Counted from the first letter of the stretch, positions 12,654-24,761 are shown. The stretch is DNA of 64,000 nt from Bradyrhizobium commune (GCF_015624505.1 NZ_CP061379.1:1054001-1118000); one strand, 5' to 3'. Numbers and translations: made by a program. The notes: a model not told the origin generated them from the letters alone.

Positions 12654-13667
12654 ATGATCCCGCTCTCAGTCCTCGACCTCTCGGTCGTAACCACAGGCAC
12701 AAAGCCCGCCGCGGCGCTGCGCAACAGCATCGATCTGGCGCGCCATGTCGATGGGCTCGGCTATGTCCGCTACTGGCTCGCCGAACATCACAACCTCGCT
12801 TCGGTGGCAAGCCCGGCGCCCGATGTGATGATCGGGCAGATCGCGGCGGTCACGAAGCATATCCGCGTCGGCTCCGGCGGCGTGATGCTGCCCAACCACG
12901 CGCCGCTGGTGGTGGCCGAACGCTTCAAGATGCTGGAGGCGCTGTTTCCCGGCCGTATCGACCTCGGCCTCGGCCGCGCGCCCGGCACCGATGGCGCCAC
13001 GGCCTACGCCCTCAGAAGCCGGCTCGACCGTCGCGAGGGCGATGATTTCCTGGAGCGGCTGCACGAATTGATTCTGTGGGAGACCCGCGAATTCCCCGCA
13101 GGGCATCCCTACCACAACGTCGTCGCGATGCCCGACGATACCAGGCTGCCGCCGATCTGGCTGCTCGGCTCCAGCGACTACTCCTCGGAGCTCGCCGCGC
13201 AAGTGGGCATGGGCTTTGCGTTTGCCCATCATTTCGCATCTCACGATGCGATCGACGCGATGGTGCATTATCGCAACCGCTTCCAGCCCTCGGCCTGGCG
13301 CGCGACCCCGCACGCGATCCTCGCAGTCGCGGCGATCGCGGCCGACACCGATGAAGAGGCCGAAAAGCTCGCCACGTCCTTCGACCTCAACCGGCTGCGC
13401 CGCGACCGCGGCCAATATCTGCCGCTGCCGAGCGTCGAAGAAGCGCTGGCCTATCCTTACTCGGACTCCGAGCGCACCTCGATTGCCCGCAACCGCTCGC
13501 GCCTGTTCGTCGGCAATCCCACGACGGTGCAGAAAAAGCTTCAGCAACTGATGGACGCGAGCAAGCCGGACGAGTTGATGGTGATCACGGCCGTGTACGA
13601 CCACGAGGCCAGAAAGAGATCGTATTCACTGCTGGCGGAGGCGTTCGGACTTAGGGCGGCCGCGTAA
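12654..13667 (+). CDS. LLM class flavin-dependent oxidoreductase
   Basis: Bacterial luciferase-like monooxygenase of 337 aa. It starts [11 protein letters not shown], has YWLAEHHN (the LAEHHN motif of the MsnO8-type subgroup), [23 protein letters not shown], and [14 protein letters not shown]. The C-terminal part has [12 protein letters not shown]. These are hallmarks of the reduced-flavin TIM-barrel monooxygenases. The substrate is unknown and no flavin reductase gene is adjacent. It is transcribed away from metF. Confidence 0.9.
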   Translation: MIPLSVLDLSVVTTGTKPAAALRNSIDLARHVDGLGYVRYWLAEHHNLASVASPAPDVMIGQIAAVTKHIRVGSGGVMLPNHAPLVVAERFKMLEALFPGRIDLGLGRAPGTDGATAYALRSRLDRREGDDFLERLHELILWETREFPAGHPYHNVVAMPDDTRLPPIWLLGSSDYSSELAAQVGMGFAFAHHFASHDAIDAMVHYRNRFQPSAWRATPHAILAVAAIAADTDEEAEKLATSFDLNRLRRDRGQYLPLPSVEEALAYPYSDSERTSIARNRSRLFVGNPTTVQKKLQQLMDASKPDELMVITAVYDHEARKRSYSLLAEAFGLRAAA

Positions 13668-13675
13668 CAACTCTC

Positions 13676-13787
13676 GTGCCCCGGACGCAGCGCAGCGCCC
13701 TTCAGCGGTGCGCTGCAGAGCCGGGCCCCATCTCACCGCAAGCGGAGGCTTCTGGGTCCCGGCTCGCGCTTCGCGCGTCCGGGACAA
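13676..13787. repeat. Intergenic repeat, family E (TGCCCCGGACGC)
   Basis: The segment contains GTGCCCCGGACGCAGCGCAGCG, GGTGCGCTGCAGAGCCGGG, TCTGGGTCCCGGCTCGCGC and TTCGCGCGTCCGGGAC, forming nested inverted pairs. It occupies the convergent gap between the LLM gene and pheA. Confidence 0.65.
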
Positions 13788-13791
13788 GAAA

Positions 13792-14649
13792 TCAATCCTG
13801 CGTCTCGCTGAACGTCGCCCGGAACGGGTGGCCCGGATAGACGCCGACGATGCGGAATTCGCGCGAGAAGAATTTCAGCTCCTCGATCGCAAACGCCAGG
13901 CCCTTGTCCTCGGGATGGCCGTCGACATCGGCATAGAACTGCGTGGCGAAGAAATTGCCGTCGACCATGTAGCTCTCGAGCTTGGTCATGTTGACGCCGT
14001 TGGTGGCAAAGCCGCCGAGCGCCTTGTAGAGCGCGGCGGGCAAATTGCGCACCCGGAAAACAAACGTCGTGACCAGCGGGCCGGAGCCTTGCGCCGCCCA
14101 TTTCGGCTCGCGCGCCAGCACCACGAAGCGCGTGGTGTTATGCGCCTCATCCTCGATGTCCTCGGCGAGGATGTCGAGGCCGTAGATCTTTGCGGCGAGG
14201 CGCGAGGCGATCGCGGCGACGGTCTTGTCCTTGCGCTCGGATATGTCGCGGGCGCTGCCGGCGGTATCGGCGTGCACGATCGGCTTGATGCCGAGCTTGC
14301 GGATGATGCGCCGGCACTGGCCGAGTGCATGCACATGGCTCTCGACGCTCTTGATGTCCTCGATCTTCGTCCCGTTCACCGCCATCAATTGATGCCGGAC
14401 CGGCAAGAACCATTCGCCGATGATGAAGAGGCCGGAGGCCGGCAGAAGGTGATGGATATCGGCGACGCGGCCGGCGACCGAGTTCTCGATCGGGATCATG
14501 CCGAGATCGGCCTCGCCCGAGGAAATCGCCGACAGCGCATCCTCGAAGGTGGCGCAGGGCAGCGGCTCGGCGTCGGGATAGGCCTCGACGATGGCGATAT
14601 GGGAATTGGCTCCGGGTTCGCCCTGGAATGCGATCTTCATCTTGCTCAT
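13792..14649 (-). CDS. pheA: Prephenate dehydratase
   Basis: Monofunctional prephenate dehydratase of 285 aa, making phenylpyruvate for phenylalanine synthesis. The catalytic domain shows IAFQGEPGANSH, GEADLGMIPIENSVAGRV and the HNTTRFVVLAR segment with the conserved TRF motif. A C-terminal ACT domain (TTFVFRVRNLPAALYKALGG, LESYM) should bind phenylalanine for feedback control. No chorismate mutase domain is present. It follows kdsB by 21 bases on the same strand and is probably co-transcribed. Confidence 0.94.
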   Translation of the reverse strand: MSKMKIAFQGEPGANSHIAIVEAYPDAEPLPCATFEDALSAISSGEADLGMIPIENSVAGRVADIHHLLPASGLFIIGEWFLPVRHQLMAVNGTKIEDIKSVESHVHALGQCRRIIRKLGIKPIVHADTAGSARDISERKDKTVAAIASRLAAKIYGLDILAEDIEDEAHNTTRFVVLAREPKWAAQGSGPLVTTFVFRVRNLPAALYKALGGFATNGVNMTKLESYMVDGNFFATQFYADVDGHPEDKGLAFAIEELKFFSREFRIVGVYPGHPFRATFSETQD

Positions 14650-14670
14650 GTTCGGTCTTGTAACAGCGGC

Positions 14671-15411
14671 TCAGGATTTGGAAAGGATGCTGCGGGCGGT
14701 CTCGAGGTCCGGCGGCGTGTCGACGCCGCGGGGCACGCTGTCGACGATCATGATGTCGATGCGCATGCCGGCCTCCACCGCCCGGAGCTGCTCCAGGTTT
14801 TCCTGAACTTCCAGGGGGGAGCGTGGCAGCGACACGAACCGCTCCAGCGCGGCGCGGCGGTAAGCATAGAGGCCGATATGGTGGTAGCGCGGTCCGTTGC
14901 CGTAAGGGGCGGTGGCGCGGGTAAAATAGAGCGCCCGCATCCGTCGCGGCCCGATCGGCGAGCCGATAGCCTTGACGACGCTCGGTGCGAGGTCCTCCTC
15001 CTCGCTATGGATCTGCGAGGCCAGCGTGACGATGTCGACCGCGGGGTCGGCGAATGGCGGCAGCACCTCGCGGATGGTCTGCGGCGTGATGGTCGGAAAA
15101 TCGCCCTGGAGATTGATCACGATCTCGGCCTTGCCGTCCGGATCGAGCTTCTGCATGGCCTCGTGGATGCGATCGGAGCCGGACGGATGCTCGGGGCTGG
15201 TCATCACGGCCTCGCCGCCATGGGCGGTCACCGCGGATGCGATCTCGTCGGTGTCGGTTGCGACCGCAACCCGGCCGATGCCGGCGGCCTCCGCGCGGCG
15301 CAGCACGTGCACGATCATCGGCAGGCCCGCGATATCGGCGAGCGGCTTGCCGGGCAGGCGGGTGGCAGCCATGCGGGCCGGGATCAGCACCAGGATGCGG
15401 GGATCGGTCAT
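14671..15411 (-). CDS. kdsB: 3-deoxy-manno-octulosonate cytidylyltransferase
   Basis: CMP-Kdo synthetase of 246 aa, activating Kdo with CTP for lipopolysaccharide core assembly in the cytoplasm. Motifs: [16 protein letters not shown] (nucleotide-binding start), ATDTDEI, GDFP in VINLQGDFP, and [10 protein letters not shown]. The open frame continues far upstream as an antisense artefact, but the ATG of [14 protein letters not shown] gives the family's usual length and N-terminus. It precedes pheA in a two-gene operon and is divergent from cycM. Confidence 0.94.
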   Translation of the reverse strand: MTDPRILVLIPARMAATRLPGKPLADIAGLPMIVHVLRRAEAAGIGRVAVATDTDEIASAVTAHGGEAVMTSPEHPSGSDRIHEAMQKLDPDGKAEIVINLQGDFPTITPQTIREVLPPFADPAVDIVTLASQIHSEEEDLAPSVVKAIGSPIGPRRMRALYFTRATAPYGNGPRYHHIGLYAYRRAALERFVSLPRSPLEVQENLEQLRAVEAGMRIDIMIVDSVPRGVDTPPDLETARSILSKS

Positions 15412-15630
15412 CGGGTCAAGGGCCTGGAAACGAGGCGTTTTCCGCCTCAAGAAATCGATGGGGATGGGGCGAAAGCCGGGTCGCTTATACGGGTTGCCAG
15501 ACCCCGGGCAAACCGATATCTCAATGGCAAAACTCGGGGAAACAATAAGGAACGTTTTGATTCTCCCGAGGCTCGTCCTGGCGGCCGCCTGGCCGCTTAT
15601 TCCTTCTTGCGGTGTGGGGCCTGGCCGGAA

Positions 15631-16185
15631 ATGGACTCGTTTGAACTCAACAAGATTATCGGTGCCGTTCTCGGCACCTGTCTCATCCTGCTGGTGACGA
15701 GCTTCACCGCCCAGGCACTGTTCTCGCCCAAGATGCCGGAAAAGCCGGGTTTCGAAATCGCGGTGAAGGAAACGGCTGGCGACAAGGAAGGTGCTGCGGC
15801 TGCCGCGGCGCCCTCCGAGCCGATCGAGAAGCTGCTCCAGACCGCCTCCGTCGAGAAGGGCGCCTCCGCCGCCAAGAAGTGCGGCGCCTGCCACACCTTC
15901 GAGAAAGGCGGCCCGAATCGCGTCGGTCCGAACCTGTTTGGCATTGTTGACGATCATCGCGGCGAAGGCCGCAATGGCTTCAACTTCTCGGCCGCGATGA
16001 AGGCCAAGGGCGGCACCTGGACCATCGACGATCTGAACAAGTTCATCGCCAACCCGAAGGGCTTCGTTCCGGGTACCGCGATGGGCTTCGCCGGTATTCC
16101 GAAGGACTCTGAGCGCGCCGACGTGATCGCCTACCTGAACAGCCTGTCCGACAGCCCGAAGCCGCTGCCAACCGCGGCGAAATAA
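15631..16185 (+). CDS. cycM: Membrane-anchored cytochrome c, CycM
   Basis: Membrane-bound class I c-type cytochrome of 184 aa, the length reported for Bradyrhizobium CycM, which carries electrons from the bc1 complex to the aa3 oxidase. An uncleaved N-terminal anchor ([22 protein letters not shown]) is followed by an Ala/Pro-rich linker and one heme domain: C84-G-A-C87-H88, with M151 in GTAMGFAG as the likely sixth ligand. The start MDSFELNKI matches the known protein; the open frame reaching upstream through kdsB is spurious. A strong terminator follows. Confidence 0.93.
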   Translation: MDSFELNKIIGAVLGTCLILLVTSFTAQALFSPKMPEKPGFEIAVKETAGDKEGAAAAAAPSEPIEKLLQTASVEKGASAAKKCGACHTFEKGGPNRVGPNLFGIVDDHRGEGRNGFNFSAAMKAKGGTWTIDDLNKFIANPKGFVPGTAMGFAGIPKDSERADVIAYLNSLSDSPKPLPTAAK

Positions 16186-16214
16186 GGCCTCACGGACATC
16201 AATCTTGGAACATG

Positions 16215-16243
16215 CGGCCAGGCTGAAAAGCCTGGCCGTTTCG
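16215..16243 (+). terminator. Rho-independent terminator after cycM
   Basis: CGGCCAGGCT and AGCCTGGCCG form a perfect 10-bp stem with a GAAA tetraloop, followed by TTTCG. The T tract is short, but the hairpin is strong and correctly placed 30 bases after the cycM stop. Confidence 0.75.
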
Positions 16244-16398
16244 TTGTCCGCGCCTCGCGATGTCGTTATCGGGGCGTTTGGCCGCAGCGAGCCGCCATCC
16301 CGGGCTTCCAAGATGAGGAAAAAGCAACATATTCGGTCGAAACCTCGCCTATATTGGGACCTTAAAGGAGTAACCTCCTTCAAGACAGGGATGTTGAT

Positions 16399-18294
16399 TT
16401 GGCCATTACCCGACGCGATCTCCTGCTCACCGGCACTGCCGCCGCAGCGCTTCCCGCCCTTGGCGCCGTTGCGGGCGTTCCCGTCATCGGCACGGCCGAG
16501 GCGCAATCGGCGGGTGAGCTCCCGTGGCGCCATGCGCTGTCGCTGTTCGGCGACATCAAGTACCCCGCCGACTTCAAGCGCTTCGACTACGTCAATCCGG
16601 ACGCGCCCAAGGGTGGCGTCGCGCGGCTGATCTCGATCGGCACGTTCGACAATTTCAACGTCGCGGTGGCCGGCATCAAAGGTGCGTTCGCACCGGGTGC
16701 GGCCATGATCTACGAAACGCTGATGACCCGGGCGCAGGACGAGGTGGCGACCGAGTACGGCGAGCTTGCCGAGACGGCACAACATCCGGACGATTTTTCC
16801 TGGGTGATCTATCGTCTGCGCAAGGACGCCCGCTGGCACGACGGCAAGCCGGTGACGCCGGAGGACGTCATCTTCTCGCTGGAGACGTTCAAGCAGCACA
16901 GCCCGATGTATGCGTCCTATTATCGCCACGTGACGAAGGCGGAGAAGGTCGGTGAGCGCGACGTCAAATTCAGCTTCGACGGGCCGGGCAACCGGGAATT
17001 GCCGACCATCGTCGGCGAGCTGACCGTGCTGCCGCAGCACTGGTGGGAAGGCACCGACGCGCAGGGCCGCAAGCGCGACGTCGGGGCCACCACGCTGGAG
17101 ATTCCGCTCGGGTCCGGGCCGTACCGGATCAAGGAGTTCGTGGCGGGGCGTTCGCTCAAGCTCGAGCGCGTGAAGGACCATTGGGGCGCCAATGTCCCGA
17201 GCCAGGTCGGCCAGAACAATTTCGACGAGCTGCGCTTCGAGTTCTTCCGCGACAACCAGGTCGCGCTGGAAGCCTTCAAGGCCGATCAGGCCGACTGGAT
17301 CTCGGAAAATTCCGCCAAGCAATGGGCGACGGCCTACGACTTCCCGGCGGTGGCCGAGAAGCGGGTGCTCAAGGAAGAATTTCCGGTCAACGATTCCGGC
17401 CGCATGCAGGCTTTCGTGGTCAACACCAGGCGCGATCAGTTCAAGGACGCGCGGGTGCGGCGTGCCTTCAACTACGCCTTCGACTTCGAGGAGATGAACA
17501 AGCAGCTGTTCTTCGGTCAGTACAAGCGCATCAACAGCTATTTCGAAGGGACCGAGCTCGCCGCAACCGGCCTGCCGCAGGGCGAGGAATTGCAGCTCCT
17601 CGAAGCCCTGAAGGACAAGGTACCGCCGGACGTCTTCACCACGCCTTACCAGAATCCGGTCGGCGGCAATCCGGAAGCGGTGCGCGCCAATTTGCGCGAA
17701 GCCGCCAGGCTCCTGAAGGAGGCCGGCCTCGAAATCCGCGACCACAAGCTGGCCGATTCGTCCGGCAAGCCGCTGAGCGTCGAGATCCTGGTGCAGGATC
17801 CCTCGTCCGAGCGCATCGCGCTGTTCTACAAGCCGTCGCTGGAGCGGATCGGCGTCAGTACCTCGATCCGCATGGTCGACGACGCGCAGTACCAGAACCG
17901 GCTGCGCAGCTTCGACTTCGACATGATCATCGATCAATGGGGCGAGTCGCTCTCGCCGGGCAATGAGCAGCGCGAATATTGGAGCTCGCAGACCGCCGAC
18001 GTTCCCGGTGCGCGCAACACCATCGGCATCAAGAACCCGGCCGTGGATGCCTTGATCGACAAGGTGATCTTCGCCAAGGACCGCGCCGGCCTTGTCGCCG
18101 CGACACGCGCGCTCGATCGCGTGCTGCTGTGGAATTTCTACGTGGTGCCGCAGTTTACCTATTCGTTCGCCCGCTACGCCCGCTGGGACCGCTTCAGCCA
18201 TGCCGACCCGCTGCCGAAATACGGCCGCTCCGGCCTGCCGACGCTGTGGTGGTATGACACCGAGAAGGCGGCGCGGATCGGAAAACGATCTTGA
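16399..18294 (+). CDS. yejA: ABC transporter substrate-binding protein, YejA-like (first copy)
   Basis: Periplasmic peptide-binding protein of 631 aa, family 5 (SBP_bac_5). A twin-arginine signal ([11 protein letters not shown]5-R6) and an Ala-rich core precede the mature domain: [29 protein letters not shown] is typical of YejA, and [11 protein letters not shown] and [21 protein letters not shown] follow. The start appears to be TTG; no ATG fits the frame. The next gene starts at or just after its stop. With YejB/E/F it should import oligopeptides; in Sinorhizobium, yejABEF contributes to tolerance of plant antimicrobial peptides. Confidence 0.92.
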   Translation: MAITRRDLLLTGTAAAALPALGAVAGVPVIGTAEAQSAGELPWRHALSLFGDIKYPADFKRFDYVNPDAPKGGVARLISIGTFDNFNVAVAGIKGAFAPGAAMIYETLMTRAQDEVATEYGELAETAQHPDDFSWVIYRLRKDARWHDGKPVTPEDVIFSLETFKQHSPMYASYYRHVTKAEKVGERDVKFSFDGPGNRELPTIVGELTVLPQHWWEGTDAQGRKRDVGATTLEIPLGSGPYRIKEFVAGRSLKLERVKDHWGANVPSQVGQNNFDELRFEFFRDNQVALEAFKADQADWISENSAKQWATAYDFPAVAEKRVLKEEFPVNDSGRMQAFVVNTRRDQFKDARVRRAFNYAFDFEEMNKQLFFGQYKRINSYFEGTELAATGLPQGEELQLLEALKDKVPPDVFTTPYQNPVGGNPEAVRANLREAARLLKEAGLEIRDHKLADSSGKPLSVEILVQDPSSERIALFYKPSLERIGVSTSIRMVDDAQYQNRLRSFDFDMIIDQWGESLSPGNEQREYWSSQTADVPGARNTIGIKNPAVDALIDKVIFAKDRAGLVAATRALDRVLLWNFYVVPQFTYSFARYARWDRFSHADPLPKYGRSGLPTLWWYDTEKAARIGKRS

Positions 18295-18308
18295 AGACGC
18301 GATTGCGC

Positions 18309-20210
18309 ATGGCGCAGCTGTCACGCCGGCATGTGCTGGCCCTGGGCGCGGGCGGCGTGCTCGGTGCCGCCCTGCCGCGCGGCGCGGCGGCGTCGGAAGG
18401 GCCGGCCGAGGTCCATGGCATCTCGGCGTTCGGCGATCTCAAATATCCCGCCGACTTCCACCATTTCGACTATGTCAATGTCGATGCGCCGAAGGGCGGC
18501 GCGTTCTCGCTGATTCCGTCGTCGCGCGGCTACAACCAGTCCTATTTCACCTTCAACTCGCTCAACGCCTTTGTCCTGAAGGGCGAGGGCGCACAGGGCA
18601 TGGACCTGACCTTCGCCACGCTGATGGCGCATGCCGGCGACGAGCCCGATGCGATGTATGGCTTTGCCGCGAAGTCGGTGCAGATATCGCCCGACAAGCT
18701 CGCTTATCGCTTCACCATGCGGCCCGAGGCGACGTTTCACGACGGCTCGAAGCTGTCCGCGCACGACGTCGCATTCTCCATCAACGTGCTGAAGGAGAAG
18801 GGTCACCCGCTGATCCAGATCCAGATGCGCGACGTCAGGGGCGCCGAGGCGCTGGACGATGCCACATTGGTGGTGACCTTCGCCGAGAAGCGCGCGCGCG
18901 ACGTGCCGCTCTACGTGGCGGGCCTGCCGATCTTCTCGAAGGCCTACTATGCCAGCCGGCCGTTCGAGGAGACCTCGACCGATACGCCGCTCGGCTCCGG
19001 TCCCTACAAGGTCGGCAAGTTCGAGATCAATCGCTTCATCGAGTTCGAGCGGGTCAAGGATTGGTGGGGCGCCGATCTTCCGGTCTGCCGCGGCAGCAAC
19101 AATTTCGACGTGATCCGCTATGAATTCTATCGCGACCGCGACGTCGCCTTCGAAGGCTTTACCGGCAAGAACTATCTCTACCGGGAAGAGTTCACCTCGC
19201 GGATCTGGGCGACGCGCTACGATTTCCCCGCCATCCAGGATGGCCGGGTCAAGCGCGAGCAGGTGCCGGACCAGACCCCGTCGGGTGGCCAGGGCTGGTT
19301 CCTGAACACGCGGCGCGACAAGTTCGGGGATCCCAAGGTCCGGGAGGCGATCAACTGCGCGTTCGACTTCGAGTGGACCAACAAGACCATCATGTACGGC
19401 GCCTATGCGCGCACGGTCTCGCCATTCCAGAACTCCGATCTTGTCGCGACGGGTGTGCCGTCGCCCGAGGAGTTGAAGCTGCTGGAGCCTTTCCGCGGCC
19501 AGGTGCCCGACGAGGTGTTCGGCGAGCCCTATTTGCCGCCGGTGTCGGACGGCTCGGGCCAGGATCGTGCGCTGCTGCGCAAGGCGCAGCAATTGCTTCA
19601 GGAGGCCAAGCTGACGGCCAGGGACGGCAAGCGGATCTTGCCGAATGGCGAGGTCTTCGCGATCGAATTCCTGATCGACGAGGCGTCGTTCCAGCCGCAC
19701 CACGGCTCGTTCCTGAAGAACCTGAATACGCTCGGTATCGAGGCCAATTTGCGCCTGGTCGACGCGGTCCAGTATCGCGCGCGGCTTGAATCGTTCGACT
19801 TCGACGTCGGCATCCAGCGCCTGACCATGTCGGCGACGCCCGGCGACAGCCTGCGGACCTATTTCACCTCGCAGGCCGCGGCGACGAAGGGATCGTATAA
19901 TCTGGCGGGCGCCGCCAGTCCGGCGATGGATGCCCTGGTCGAGAAGGCCATGGCGGCCGAAACACGCAGCGATCTGACCTTTGCCTGTCGCGCGCTCGAC
20001 CGCGTCTTCCGCGCCGGCCGCTACTGGGTGCCGCAATGGTACAACACCAGCCATCGGCTCGCCTATTGGGATGTGTTCGGCCATCCCAAGGACCTGCCGC
20101 GCTACGCCCTCAACGATTATTCCAGCGGCGTCGGCGAGCGAACCCTGTGGTGGTCCGACCCAGCCAAGTTCGATCACAAGTCCGATCACAAGTCCGATCA
20201 GGCGAAGTAA
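18309..20210 (+). CDS. ABC transporter substrate-binding protein, YejA-like (second copy)
   Basis: Second family-5 binding protein, 633 aa from this ATG (an in-frame TTG at 18291 overlaps the previous stop and is an alternative). Tat-type signal [15 protein letters not shown], then [24 protein letters not shown], the same signature as the upstream paralogue but clearly diverged elsewhere. [12 protein letters not shown] and [21 protein letters not shown] are conserved. Near the end a short DNA duplication encodes DHKSDHKSD (20170-20197). It probably shares YejB/E/F with the first copy and widens the ligand range. Confidence 0.92.
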   Translation: MAQLSRRHVLALGAGGVLGAALPRGAAASEGPAEVHGISAFGDLKYPADFHHFDYVNVDAPKGGAFSLIPSSRGYNQSYFTFNSLNAFVLKGEGAQGMDLTFATLMAHAGDEPDAMYGFAAKSVQISPDKLAYRFTMRPEATFHDGSKLSAHDVAFSINVLKEKGHPLIQIQMRDVRGAEALDDATLVVTFAEKRARDVPLYVAGLPIFSKAYYASRPFEETSTDTPLGSGPYKVGKFEINRFIEFERVKDWWGADLPVCRGSNNFDVIRYEFYRDRDVAFEGFTGKNYLYREEFTSRIWATRYDFPAIQDGRVKREQVPDQTPSGGQGWFLNTRRDKFGDPKVREAINCAFDFEWTNKTIMYGAYARTVSPFQNSDLVATGVPSPEELKLLEPFRGQVPDEVFGEPYLPPVSDGSGQDRALLRKAQQLLQEAKLTARDGKRILPNGEVFAIEFLIDEASFQPHHGSFLKNLNTLGIEANLRLVDAVQYRARLESFDFDVGIQRLTMSATPGDSLRTYFTSQAAATKGSYNLAGAASPAMDALVEKAMAAETRSDLTFACRALDRVFRAGRYWVPQWYNTSHRLAYWDVFGHPKDLPRYALNDYSSGVGERTLWWSDPAKFDHKSDHKSDQAK

Positions 20211-20214
20211 GCTC

Positions 20215-21324
20215 ATGAGTGCCTATATCGCCCGCCGTCTTCTCCTGATGATTCCGACGCTGCTCGGGATCCTCTTCATCTCCTTCGTCGTGGTGCAGTT
20301 CGCGCCCGGCGGCCCGGTCGAGCGGGTGATCGCGCAACTCTCGGGCGCCGACACCGGCGGCACGTCGCGCATTTCCGGCGGCGGCGATTTCGCGCAGCGC
20401 GCGCCGGGACAGCTCGGCGCCGGCGCCGACGCGGTCAATTCGAAATATCGCGGCGCCCAGGGGCTCGATCCCGAGTTCATCAAGAAGCTGGAAAAGCAGT
20501 TCGGCTTCGACAAGCCCGCGCCCGAGCGCTTCCTGATGATGGTCTGGAATTATGCGCGGTTCGATTTCGGCGACAGCTATTTCCGCACGGTCAGCGTCAT
20601 CCAGCTCGTCAAGGAGAAGCTGCCGGTCTCGATCTCGCTCGGCATCTGGCTGACGCTGCTGACATATCTGATCTCGATCCCGCTCGGCATCCGCAAGGCG
20701 GTCAGGGACGGCACCCGCTTCGACATGTGGACCTCGACGGTGATCGTGCTCGGCTACGCCATCCCCGGCTTCCTGTTCGCGATCCTCTTGATCATCCTGT
20801 TTGCCGGCGGCTCCTTCTTCAACTGGTTCCCGCTGCGCGGGCTGACGTCGGACGGCTGGTCGCAGTATCCGTGGTATTGGAAGATCATCGATTATTTCTG
20901 GCACCTGACGCTGCCCTTGATCTCGCTGGCGCTCGGTGCGTTCGCGACCATGACGTTCCTCACCAAGAACTCGTTCCTCGACGAGATCCGCAAGCAGTAT
21001 GTGATGACTGCGCGGGCCAAGGGCTGTAGCGAGAACCAGGTGCTCTATGGCCACATCTTCCGCAACGCGATGCTGATCGTGATCGCGGGCTTTCCCGGCG
21101 CCTTCATCGGCGCCTTCTTCTCAGGCTCGCTGCTGATCGAGACCATCTTTTCCCTGGATGGGCTGGGATTGCTCGGGTTCGAGAGCGTGCTCAACCGCGA
21201 CTATCCCGTCGTGTTCGGCACGCTCTACATCTTCTCCCTCATCGGCCTCGTGGTGAGCCTGATTTCGGATCTGACCTATATGTGGATCGATCCAAGGATC
21301 GATTTCGAGGCGCGGGAGGTGTGA
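20215..21324 (+). CDS. yejB: Peptide ABC transporter permease YejB
   Basis: Inner-membrane permease of 369 aa of the DppB/OppB type. The N-terminal segment [20 protein letters not shown] is the family's first membrane helix, followed by QFAPGGPVE. The periplasmic insert (residues ~40-110) is Gly/Ala-rich, as in YejB. The cytoplasmic EAA loop is [24 protein letters not shown]. Starts five bases after the second binding protein; its stop overlaps the yejE start by one base, so the genes are translationally coupled. Confidence 0.94.
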   Translation: MSAYIARRLLLMIPTLLGILFISFVVVQFAPGGPVERVIAQLSGADTGGTSRISGGGDFAQRAPGQLGAGADAVNSKYRGAQGLDPEFIKKLEKQFGFDKPAPERFLMMVWNYARFDFGDSYFRTVSVIQLVKEKLPVSISLGIWLTLLTYLISIPLGIRKAVRDGTRFDMWTSTVIVLGYAIPGFLFAILLIILFAGGSFFNWFPLRGLTSDGWSQYPWYWKIIDYFWHLTLPLISLALGAFATMTFLTKNSFLDEIRKQYVMTARAKGCSENQVLYGHIFRNAMLIVIAGFPGAFIGAFFSGSLLIETIFSLDGLGLLGFESVLNRDYPVVFGTLYIFSLIGLVVSLISDLTYMWIDPRIDFEAREV

Positions 21325-22502
21325 TGACGATCACCGCGCCAAATCCGCCTGAGACCAATACGACGTCGCCGCCCGGCGCCGCCACGCCGGTTGCGCGCAA
21401 GCCGTTCGTGCCGTCGCCGCTCAACCGGCGCCGCTGGCAGAATTTCAAGGCGAACCGGCGCGGCTACTGGTCGTTCTGGATCTTCATGGTCCTGTTCGTG
21501 GTGTCGCTCTGCGCCGAGCTGATCGCCAACGACCGGCCGTTCCTGATCAAGTATGACGGCCATCTCTATTGGCCGGCCTTCGTGACCTATTCGGAGACGA
21601 CCTTCGGCGGCGACTTCGAGACCGCGGCCGACTACCGCGATCCGTATTTGCAGAAGCTGATCAAGGACAAGGGCGGCAGCATCGTCTGGCCGCTGATCCG
21701 CTACTCCTATGGCACCCACAATCTCGACCTGCCGACGCCGGCGCCGTCGCCGCCCACCTGGTGGCTGACGGAGGCGCAGTGCAAGCCGGTGGTGGAGAAG
21801 AAGGGCCTGAAGGGCTGCCGTGACCTCGAATACAACTGGCTTGGCACCGACGACCAGGGCCGCGACGTGGTCGCGCGGATGATCTACGGTTTTCGCATCT
21901 CGGTGCTGTTCGGCCTGATCCTCACCATCGTGTCGTCCGTCATCGGCGTCGTCGCCGGCGGCGTGCAGGGCTATTTCGGCGGCTGGACCGATCTGTTGTT
22001 TCAGCGCTTCATCGAGATCTGGAACGCCATCCCCTATCTCTATCTTCTGCTGATCATCTCGGCGGTGCTGCCGCCGGGCTTTTTCATACTGCTCGGCATC
22101 ATGGTGTTGTTTCACTGGGTGTCGCTCGTCGGCCTCGTACGCGCGGAATTCTTGCGCGGGCGCAACTTCGAATACATCCAGGCTGCGCGGGCGCTTGGTG
22201 TGTCGGATCGCGTGATCATGTTCCGCCATTTGTTGCCGAACGCCATGGTCGCGACCATGACGTTCCTGCCGTTCATCGTGTCATCGTCGGTGATGACGCT
22301 GACGGCGCTGGACTTCCTCGGCTTCGGCCTGCCTCCCGGCTCGCCCTCGCTCGGTGAGCTCTTGTCGCAGGCCAAGGCCAATGTGCAGGCGCCGTGGCTC
22401 GGCTTCAGCGGCTTCTTCTCGGTCGCGATCATGCTGTCGCTGCTGATCTTCACCGGCGAAGCGGTGCGCGACGCCTTCGATCCGCGCAAGACCTTCAAGT
22501 GA
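21324..22502 (+). CDS. yejE: Peptide ABC transporter permease YejE
   Basis: DppC/OppC-type permease, 392 aa. The N-terminus contains SPLNRRRWQNFKANRRGYWSF before the first membrane helix, then the periplasmic LGTDDQGRDVVARMIYGFRIS motif typical of this subfamily, and the EAA loop FEYIQAARALGVSDRVIMFRHLLPNA. It pairs with YejB to form the channel. The ATG overlaps the yejB stop (TGATG arrangement) and yejF follows within eight bases. Confidence 0.94.
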   Translation: MTITAPNPPETNTTSPPGAATPVARKPFVPSPLNRRRWQNFKANRRGYWSFWIFMVLFVVSLCAELIANDRPFLIKYDGHLYWPAFVTYSETTFGGDFETAADYRDPYLQKLIKDKGGSIVWPLIRYSYGTHNLDLPTPAPSPPTWWLTEAQCKPVVEKKGLKGCRDLEYNWLGTDDQGRDVVARMIYGFRISVLFGLILTIVSSVIGVVAGGVQGYFGGWTDLLFQRFIEIWNAIPYLYLLLIISAVLPPGFFILLGIMVLFHWVSLVGLVRAEFLRGRNFEYIQAARALGVSDRVIMFRHLLPNAMVATMTFLPFIVSSSVMTLTALDFLGFGLPPGSPSLGELLSQAKANVQAPWLGFSGFFSVAIMLSLLIFTGEAVRDAFDPRKTFK

Positions 22503-22509
22503 GGGCGTG

Positions 22510-24147
<1,638 letters not shown>

Positions 24148-24153
24148 CCCCTT

Positions 24154-24176
24154 CACCTCTCCCGAAGGGAGAGGTG
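24154..24176 (+). terminator. Hairpin after yejF
   Basis: CACCTCTCCC and GGGAGAGGTG form a perfect 10-bp stem with a 3-base loop seven bases after the yejF stop. No T tract follows, so it may be a transcript-stabilising or factor-dependent structure, or a piece of the family-C repeats. Confidence 0.5.
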
Positions 24177-24224
24177 CGCAAGCAAATCGGTTGAGGGGCG
24201 GAACACTCACGCCTCACATTCGCT

Positions 24225-24350
24225 GTCGTCCCGGCGAAGGCCGGGACCCATACCGCGGAATCTCTCGGCTGCAATCGGTAGGTGTGCCGAACAGCGGTTC
24301 TTCGCCAAGCGTCCCCCGGGGCAATGGGTCCCGGCCTTCGCCGGGACGAC
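24225..24350. repeat. Palindromic intergenic repeat, family A copy
   Basis: Left arm GTCGTCCCGGCGAAGGCCGG and right arm CCGGCCTTCGCCGGGACGAC are exact inverted copies; the copies at 621-738 and 59113-59237 share both arms. It lies between yejF and the truncated NlpC copy. Confidence 0.85.
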
Positions 24351-24381
24351 GATCAGGAGGGTTGTTTGCGCCCTTGCGAGC

Positions 24382-24495
24382 TCAACCAAGCCGCTTGATC
24401 TCCACGATCTCGCTACCCGCCTGCCTGATCCGCGCAATGGCCGGCTCGATCGGCTCGATCACCGTCGCCATGTGATGCGCGTTGGCAATGAACCA
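24382..24495 (-). pseudogene. Truncated duplicate of the NlpC/P60 gene 3' end
   Basis: About 105 bases (24389-24495) match 27330-27435, the 3' end of the intact NlpC/P60 gene, with four substitutions and one inserted base. Read on the minus strand it encodes the last ~35 residues, ending SEIVEIKRLG, then stops. The extra base puts the upstream codons out of frame, and the MITE-like element begins right next to it. It is a non-functional remnant; it may be the ancestral gene end displaced by the insertion of 24496-27329. Confidence 0.8.
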
Positions 24496-24497
24496 CG

Positions 24498-24608
24498 ATT
24501 ACGGTGACAGTGCACTTAATCATCCGTCGATAGACGGCGCAGCCTTCGATCCGCGCGTGCCGGGCTTGAAAGGGCGGAGCGGCCAATTGAGTGCACTGTC
24601 ACCGTAAT
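24498..24608. mobile_element. MITE-like element with 23-bp terminal inverted repeats
   Basis: The left end (24498-24520, containing ATTACGGTGACAGTGCACT) and the right end (24586-24608, containing AGTGCACTGTCACCGTAAT) are inverted copies matching at 22 of 23 positions. The 65-base interior has a CCGTC-GATA-GACGG hairpin and no coding capacity. Size and structure fit a miniature inverted-repeat element mobilised in trans. No target duplication is obvious. Confidence 0.7.
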
Positions 24609-24761
24609 TCCGCGGCGGTCAGCGGACGTGATTGACCCAACTGAGACATGGGGTGCCGCCGTCCGCCTTGCGAGAGTACCGAGAAACGTGAATATTCATG
24701 CTGGTTCGCGTGTCTCAGGAAAATCCCGTAATAGAGCGCTGCAATGAATAGGGGTCTTGTC

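Larger units (their letters stand above)
24148..24761. other. Gene-free accessory stretch
   Basis: Over 600 bases without an intact gene. In order it holds the yejF-end hairpin, a family-A repeat, the NlpC 3'-end remnant, the MITE-like element and about 150 bases of unassigned, more AT-rich DNA that leads into the ModA-like gene and should contain its promoter. Only 24609-24743 is unexplained. Confidence 0.7.

Noticed and set aside
13708..15630. N-terminal extension of the cycM frame
   Set aside because: It is antisense to pheA and kdsB; only the part from MDSFELNKI matches CycM.
14671..18324. A single minus-strand frame of over 1200 codons covering kdsB and far upstream
   Set aside because: Only the last 246 codons are kdsB. 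The rest is antisense to cycM and the first yejA and is low-complexity; it is a by-product of high GC codon bias.
21569..21823. Small out-of-frame ORFs inside yej, urt, ure and cpa genes
   Set aside because: They lie wholly within recognised genes in other frames and have no ribosome sites or family features.
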